The notes under the pieces: model-generated
Told to the model about the DNA's origin: nothing
The model's input: only the letters and a program-made list of their open reading frames with translations
The model's database searches: none
In this document: one piece after another, positions 49,669-52,862 of the stretch
Numbering within the stretch: the stretch's first letter is position 1
How the letters are laid out: each line of letters starts with the position of its first letter
Made by a program: the position numbers and the translations under genes
Virus record (IMG/VR): IMGVR_UViG_3300008012_000037
Span: 1 to 52,862 of that record
Strand: one strand, 5' to 3'
Source of the DNA: a virus
Length of the DNA: 52,862 bases

Positions 49669-49684
49669 AACAGCGTAAGGCGGC
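49606..49684 (+). repeat. Array of GCGAAGC / GCGTAAGC mini-hairpin repeats
   Basis: GCGAAGC at 49611-49617 and 49658-49664, GCGTAAGC at 49634-49641, and a decayed GCGTAAGGC at 49673-49681, spaced 15-24 nt. d(GCGAAGC) is known to fold into an unusually stable DNA mini-hairpin (GAA loop), and GTAA is a GNRA-type loop on the same GC stem. The array lies at the change from AT-rich to GC-richer DNA. Confidence 0.65.
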
Positions 49685-49694
49685 TTCTGACCCC

Positions 49695-49702
49695 TATAAG
49701 TA
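49695..49702 (+). promoter_or_regulatory. Variant late box TATAAGTA
   Basis: Ends 7 nt before ATG 49709 (1-nt leader). The same G substitution is seen before usg. It shows the GC-rich cassette is wired into the phage's own late programme. Confidence 0.55.
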
Positions 49703-49708
49703 AAACGT

Positions 49709-50302
49709 ATGTACACCTCTACAGGAGAAACCTGCATCACGGAATGCTGGCCCGAGCACGGACACGTGATCAAACAGTTCAGGCCTCGTAAACCAAAATT
49801 TGGAAGAGCCATAGATCCCTTGCGTGAAAGCCTGGACCTTTGTTTCTATCGCGAACTGACCTGCCTGCAGAGATTGGCCGGCAACACCCATTTCCCCCAA
49901 CTGTTGGACTACAACGAGGACGAACTGTGGATCAAGATGACCTGGGTGGGCAGACCTTTCCTGCATTTCGCTGACGATAACCGAGATCCCTATCTCGCAC
50001 AGGTTGATCCCATAGTTGACGCCTTGGCCGAGAGCGACATACGCCTGGCCTATAGGTGGACACCCAACGACACACGCCTGGGCTACTGCCTCAGCATGAT
50101 GATGGTTCGATCACATCAGTTGTGCATCATAGATTTTGAACGTGCATGGCCAGTGGGCTGTGGGCGAGAACCCGAGTTCAATGGACTGTTCCGGGACAGT
50201 TTTGAAACACACAGCAACACAGAATTTCGTCGCACACTCGCAGACACGATAATTACTACTATCAAGCAACCGCCGCCAAAGGGAAACTATGAAAAAGAGT
50301 GA
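49709..50302 (+). CDS. Kinase-like-fold protein
   Basis: A 197-residue protein of protein-kinase-like/aminoglycoside-phosphotransferase style. VIKQFR (Lys for ATP) follows the first strands, ESLDLCFYRELTCLQRLAG has the helix-C Glu, LWIKMTWVGRPF is the hinge-like strand, and LSMMMVRSHQLCIIDFERAW contains the DFx metal motif. The usual HxDxxxxN catalytic loop is not clear, so it may be a pseudokinase. Codon use is GC-richer than in the genes at 22-49 kb. It heads a four-gene coupled cassette with methyltransferase and radical SAM protein. Confidence 0.7.
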   Translation: MYTSTGETCITECWPEHGHVIKQFRPRKPKFGRAIDPLRESLDLCFYRELTCLQRLAGNTHFPQLLDYNEDELWIKMTWVGRPFLHFADDNRDPYLAQVDPIVDALAESDIRLAYRWTPNDTRLGYCLSMMMVRSHQLCIIDFERAWPVGCGREPEFNGLFRDSFETHSNTEFRRTLADTIITTIKQPPPKGNYEKE

Positions 50303-50852
50303 AGCAGAAAATTTACACGCCTGGGATCAATATCAGCACAGCAAGATAGGTAATAACGTGGAAGAACGGATTCGTCTGTTTGATTTAGAATCGTATACTG
50401 GCAAGGACAAATCTCTGTTGGACACAGGAGCCAACAACGGCAAGTTCACTGCCCAACTGGCACACCTGTTCAGGCACTGCACAGCAGTGGAACCGTATGC
50501 AGAGCCGGTCGCACAACCCGACAACGTTACCTGGATAAAGAAAGGATTCCGGGATTTCTGTGAGTCCAATCGGGACACATTTGATGTGGTGTATTCTTTT
50601 GCCTGCACTATCCAGATCGAAGACATTGATCTGTTGGACACAGATGCCATTGCTGAACACTATCATCGTTTGGTCAGTGAAAACGGTATGCTGATATACG
50701 AAACACAGAAGTTGACCAAACCCAGACACCGAGCACACGCCGAAAGAATGATAGCATCATTCCAAAACAGTTTTGGCAAGGAGATCAGGATCGGTCGAGG
50801 TAGAAGCAGAGACACCAGGACCGTGCATTATTTTCAGAAGAAGACAGCATAA
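50289..50852 (+). CDS. Class I SAM-dependent methyltransferase
   Basis: A 187-residue methyltransferase. SAM motif I is KSLLDTGANNGKFTAQLAHL, motif II TAVEPYAEPVAQ, motif IV TFDVVYSFACTIQIED, followed by LVSENGMLIYETQK. It is of the small Methyltransf_11/23 type; substrate unreadable. It overlaps the kinase-like gene by 14 nt. With the radical SAM protein downstream it suggests modification of one substrate in several steps. Confidence 0.85.
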   Translation: MKKSEAENLHAWDQYQHSKIGNNVEERIRLFDLESYTGKDKSLLDTGANNGKFTAQLAHLFRHCTAVEPYAEPVAQPDNVTWIKKGFRDFCESNRDTFDVVYSFACTIQIEDIDLLDTDAIAEHYHRLVSENGMLIYETQKLTKPRHRAHAERMIASFQNSFGKEIRIGRGRSRDTRTVHYFQKKTA

Positions 50853-50865
50853 TGGGAGAAACACA

Positions 50866-51054
50866 ATGGGCATACATCACGACTACAAGAGCACCAGGGG
50901 TGCTAAAAAAATGGAGAAACAAAAACAACGTGAACAGCGTAGGCTCAGGAAAAAGAAACCAAACACCGACAACCGGAAAGTTGCAAAAACAATCCCCGAA
51001 GACGTGGTGCTGACCTTGGACATGATCACCGATCCCAATTTCAAAAATGATTAA
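50866..51054 (+). CDS. Small basic protein between methyltransferase and radical SAM genes
   Basis: A 62-residue protein from ATG 50866 (MGIHHDYKSTRGAKKMEKQK), chosen because GGGAG (50854-50858) lies 7 nt upstream; the longer frame from 50773 is a read-through of the methyltransferase gene. The middle is a Lys/Arg/Gln-rich helix (REQRRLRKKKPNT) and the end TIPEDVVLTLDMITDPNFKN is more hydrophobic. It overlaps the radical SAM gene by 8 nt. Could be the peptide substrate of the cassette or an RNA-binding protein (both inference). Confidence 0.6.
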   Translation: MGIHHDYKSTRGAKKMEKQKQREQRRLRKKKPNTDNRKVAKTIPEDVVLTLDMITDPNFKND

Positions 51055-52027
51055 CCCAAGACTGTTTGACCACTACGGCATCAATATCAATAAAAATCTC
51101 AAAATCAAATCACGATGTGCCAGACCGTTTGACACTGTGTTGATCGATAAACAGGGATCCTGTTATGCCTGTGAATGCACTGCCTGGTTGCCACAGAGCA
51201 TCGGAAACCTGCAGATATCTCCACTCAGAGACATCATAGGATCTGCCACACATCGCCACCTACAGGAATCTATCACGGACGGCTCTTATCGTTACTGCAA
51301 CAATCAACAGTGTGCCTACATCAAGGCCGGTCGTTTCTATGAAGCCTCGGAACAGCAGATACGCTATCTGAGATTGGCCATAGACAACTCCTGTAATCTC
51401 AGATGCCCCAGTTGTCGAACACAAAAAATTTTCCACAGCCGTGGTCCAGAATTGAAACGAATGAAACTGTTGGCCGATCGTGTGTTGGAATATCTGTCCG
51501 AGTCCGATCACGGCCTTCACGTACACATAGGCAGTGATGGAGATCCTTTTGCCAGTTTGGTCTATCGATACTTCATGCGAAATGTGCCAAAACAAATGAA
51601 GCACACATACTCGTTGATGACCAATGCACTGCTACTTAAGAAACAGTATGCCCACAACGAAACAGTGTTCGACAATCTCACCGAACTACAGATCAGCATC
51701 GACGGTGCCACCAAACAGACCTATGAGAAGTTGAGGTTGGGAGGTAATTGGGAACAGTTAAAAGAAAATTTAAAATTTGTCAGCGAGATAATGACCTTTG
51801 ACGTTTGCCTGCACATGGTGGTGCAGAATGACAACTGGGCGGAAATACCAATGATGTTGGATCTTGCGGATCAATATAATTTTGATAGGGTCTACTTCAA
51901 CAAGATCGAAGACTGGAACACCGGTATAGATGTGTCCACACATCGTTTTGATCGTTCAGTCACATTCCGAAAGATGATCGAATCTGTTCAAGATCATCCC
52001 AAATTCAAAAGTTCTATCGCAGTCTAG
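51047..52027 (+). CDS. Radical SAM enzyme with an N-terminal SPASM-like Cys cluster
   Basis: A 326-residue protein. The radical SAM 4Fe-4S motif is DNSCNLRCPSC (C116-x3-C120-x2-C123), followed by HVHIGSDGDPFASL-like strand and LQISIDGATKQTYEKLRLGG, as in MoaA/PqqE-type enzymes. Unusually a SPASM-like set lies before the barrel: C24 (CARPFDTV), C39-x2-C42-x-C44 (GSCYACECTAW), GNLQISPLRDII and C84-x4-C89. SPASM domains normally follow the barrel. SPASM enzymes often modify peptides. It overlaps the small basic gene by 8 nt and converges with the SGNH gene (14 nt). Confidence 0.88.
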   Translation: MINPRLFDHYGININKNLKIKSRCARPFDTVLIDKQGSCYACECTAWLPQSIGNLQISPLRDIIGSATHRHLQESITDGSYRYCNNQQCAYIKAGRFYEASEQQIRYLRLAIDNSCNLRCPSCRTQKIFHSRGPELKRMKLLADRVLEYLSESDHGLHVHIGSDGDPFASLVYRYFMRNVPKQMKHTYSLMTNALLLKKQYAHNETVFDNLTELQISIDGATKQTYEKLRLGGNWEQLKENLKFVSEIMTFDVCLHMVVQNDNWAEIPMMLDLADQYNFDRVYFNKIEDWNTGIDVSTHRFDRSVTFRKMIESVQDHPKFKSSIAV

Positions 52028-52724
52028 ATCGCCATCGATTGAATAATAGATCAGCAAATTCTGTGTGGTGCTCTTCTCCAAAGTGTTTGCCATCTCTTGC
52101 CACACTGGGTTTGTCTTGTAGTTTTCTATTTTGGTGATCGGTCTTGATCGTTGACCATTTGGGCCAGCAAGATCTTAAACTTTTTTCGTTGAAACAGTTT
52201 TTGTGTTCCACATCATATATTTCGTCAGCGAAACAATGATAGGTTTGGCAACTGTTTTTTTCAGCAAATTTTTCTACTAGAAAAAAATTTTTCAAAAAGT
52301 TATTTGTATCCGTGTGATTGTTTTCTAAAATCAATTCTTGATCAACGTTGGTTAAATTTTTTGGAGCGAGATCCAATCTTTCTCTTCTTGAATTCACAGG
52401 CCAACACACGATAACAATTTTTGGAAACAGAGTTTTCTCTGTGGCAAACAATATCCTGGTTACAAGATCGGCACTGGCTCCTGGTTGTGCTAGATTCCAA
52501 AATCTCAAAAGTTTTGATTGTAATTTGTTTTCTAATTTTGATAACCAAATTTCTGATTGTTCTAGGCCTTCACCAAAAGTATGTGAACAACCCAGCACCA
52601 CCACGTTCTTTTTGCCAGGTGGCAACGGTGAAAATTCCTGTGTGCGATATCCATGCGAATTGGTATCATACATAGGATTTGTAAACTTTGGAATGCTGTC
52701 GTCTGAATAATAACCGTGCTTCAT
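52014..52724 (-). CDS. SGNH-hydrolase-like protein
   Basis: A 236-residue protein. Block I is VVVLGCSHTFGEGLEQSEIW (Ser nucleophile), block II Gly/Asn in FWNLAQPGASADLV, and block V DGKHFGEEHHTEFADLLF (Asp-x-x-His). VIVCWPVNSRRERLD resembles block III. It is the third SGNH-type protein in this window. The start at 52724 is supported by a TTAAATA box that places transcription exactly at the ATG. It is immediately next to the tRNA cluster. Confidence 0.75.
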   Translation of the reverse strand: MKHGYYSDDSIPKFTNPMYDTNSHGYRTQEFSPLPPGKKNVVVLGCSHTFGEGLEQSEIWLSKLENKLQSKLLRFWNLAQPGASADLVTRILFATEKTLFPKIVIVCWPVNSRRERLDLAPKNLTNVDQELILENNHTDTNNFLKNFFLVEKFAEKNSCQTYHCFADEIYDVEHKNCFNEKSLRSCWPKWSTIKTDHQNRKLQDKPSVARDGKHFGEEHHTEFADLLFNRWRSRLR

Positions 52725-52729
52725 AAAAC

Positions 52730-52736
52730 TATTTAA
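52730..52736 (-). promoter_or_regulatory. TTAAATA box for the SGNH gene
   Basis: On the minus strand it ends 6 nt before ATG 52724; predicted zero leader. Confidence 0.6.
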
Positions 52737-52740
52737 ACCT

Positions 52741-52817
52741 TGGCGTGCCCGGCAGGATTCGAACCTGCGACCCCAAGTTTAGGAAACTCGTATTCTATCC
52801 AACTGAACTACGGGCAC
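52741..52817 (-). tRNA. tRNA-Arg (anticodon CCT)
   Basis: A 77-nt tRNA with encoded CCA. Acceptor GTGCCCG pairs with CGGGCAC, discriminator G. D arm GTTC-AGTTGGATA-GAAT. Anticodon stem CGAGT/ACTTG with loop TTCCTAA gives CCT, reading AGG. T arm GCAGG-TTCGAAT-CCTGC. All stems are intact. Arg AGG is infrequent compared with AGA in these genes, so its benefit is not obvious; phage tRNAs often compensate for host scarcity. Confidence 0.93.
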
Positions 52818-52826
52818 ATATTTTGT

Positions 52827-52862
52827 TGGCGGTCCCTAGGGGAATCGAACCCCTCTTTCGAG
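52827..52862 (-). tRNA. Partial tRNA (3' part), identity not readable
   Basis: The right edge cuts a minus-strand tRNA. Visible are the encoded CCA, discriminator G, the 3' acceptor strand AGGGACC, T arm AGGGG-TTCGATT-CCCCT, variable loop GAAAG and the start of the anticodon stem (CTC). The anticodon is outside the window. The short variable loop excludes Ser, Leu and Tyr types. Confidence 0.85.

Noticed and set aside
49606-49684. CRISPR array
   Set aside because: Repeats are only 7-8 nt, spacers are irregular and overlap a reading frame; no cas genes.
1-52862. The window being bacterial chromosome with a prophage
   Set aside because: Ferredoxin, porin and Usg look bacterial, but they are embedded in phage operons with phage-type promoters, and T4-type genes run from end to end without integrase, housekeeping genes or attachment repeats.
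52741-52862. Phage attachment site in the tRNA
   Set aside because: tRNAs are often att sites, but both look like ordinary phage-encoded tRNAs and no integrase or direct repeat is visible.

Overview
The window is a piece of a T4-like (Straboviridae-type/cyanophage-like) marine myovirus genome, AT-rich except at its two ends. Recognisable T4 hallmarks are neck proteins gp13/gp14, sheath terminator gp15, sheath gp18, tube gp19, head nuclease gp4, both terminase subunits, gp32, UvsX, UvsY, UvsW, primase gp61, helicase gp41, a gp62-like clamp-loader subunit and dNMP kinase gp1. The host is probably a marine alphaproteobacterium (inference). The phage carries a Usg-family protein, a family known from alphaproteobacteria, a proteobacterial 7Fe ferredoxin (FdxA) and a Gram-negative porin.

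Layout. 1-5.7 kb: end of a possible tail-fibre gene, a small helical protein, NUDIX hydrolase, gp15 and gp14 (minus), gp13, dNMP kinase, HNH protein. 5.8-18.7 kb: late structural and packaging block (gp18, gp19, tube-like protein, gp4, gp16, internal virion proteins, Usg, gp17). 18.8-22.2 kb: recombination block (gp32, uvsX, uvsY, HAD phosphatase). 22.2-32.6 kb: a glycan-type cluster with glycosyltransferases, four related KpsS/KpsC-like proteins, a sugar epimerase, an FkbM methyltransferase, an SGNH protein, a GT61 and a DUF115-like protein. Five of these genes lie in an inverted block. 32.6-42.1 kb: replication block (SprT protease, HARP-like protein, UvsW, gp62-like, zinc-finger protein, a 202-residue DnaE-like mini-polymerase, gp61, gp41) interrupted by one structural gene. 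42.1-45.7 kb: second glycan/surface block (glycosyltransferase, SGNH, methyltransferase, sulfotransferase, porin). 45.7-49.7 kb: a 563-residue DnaE-like polymerase without PHP domain, then a tightly overlapping ferredoxin / DUF2061 / PLP-enzyme / 2OG-oxygenase operon. 49.7-52.7 kb: a GC-richer cassette (kinase-like, methyltransferase, small basic protein, radical SAM protein with its auxiliary Cys cluster at the N-terminus) and an SGNH protein. The right end holds tRNA-Arg(CCT) and a truncated second tRNA.

The most unusual regulatory signal is a T4-late-promoter-like box (TAAATA, often TATAAATA). Its last base lies only 6-9 nt before the start codon of at least sixteen genes on both strands. 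With T4 late-promoter geometry the mRNAs would have 0-3 nt leaders, so they would be leaderless. Abundant products (gp18, gp19, gp32, porin) have a normal leader with a strong Shine-Dalgarno instead. A second class (NUDIX, gp1, uvsX) uses sigma70-like -10 boxes at a similarly leaderless distance. The other leading novelties are two DnaE-family proteins in a phage with T4-type replication genes, the ferredoxin-PLP-oxygenase operon, and the radical SAM cassette.

All calls were made by reading translations and recalling families. No database search was run.
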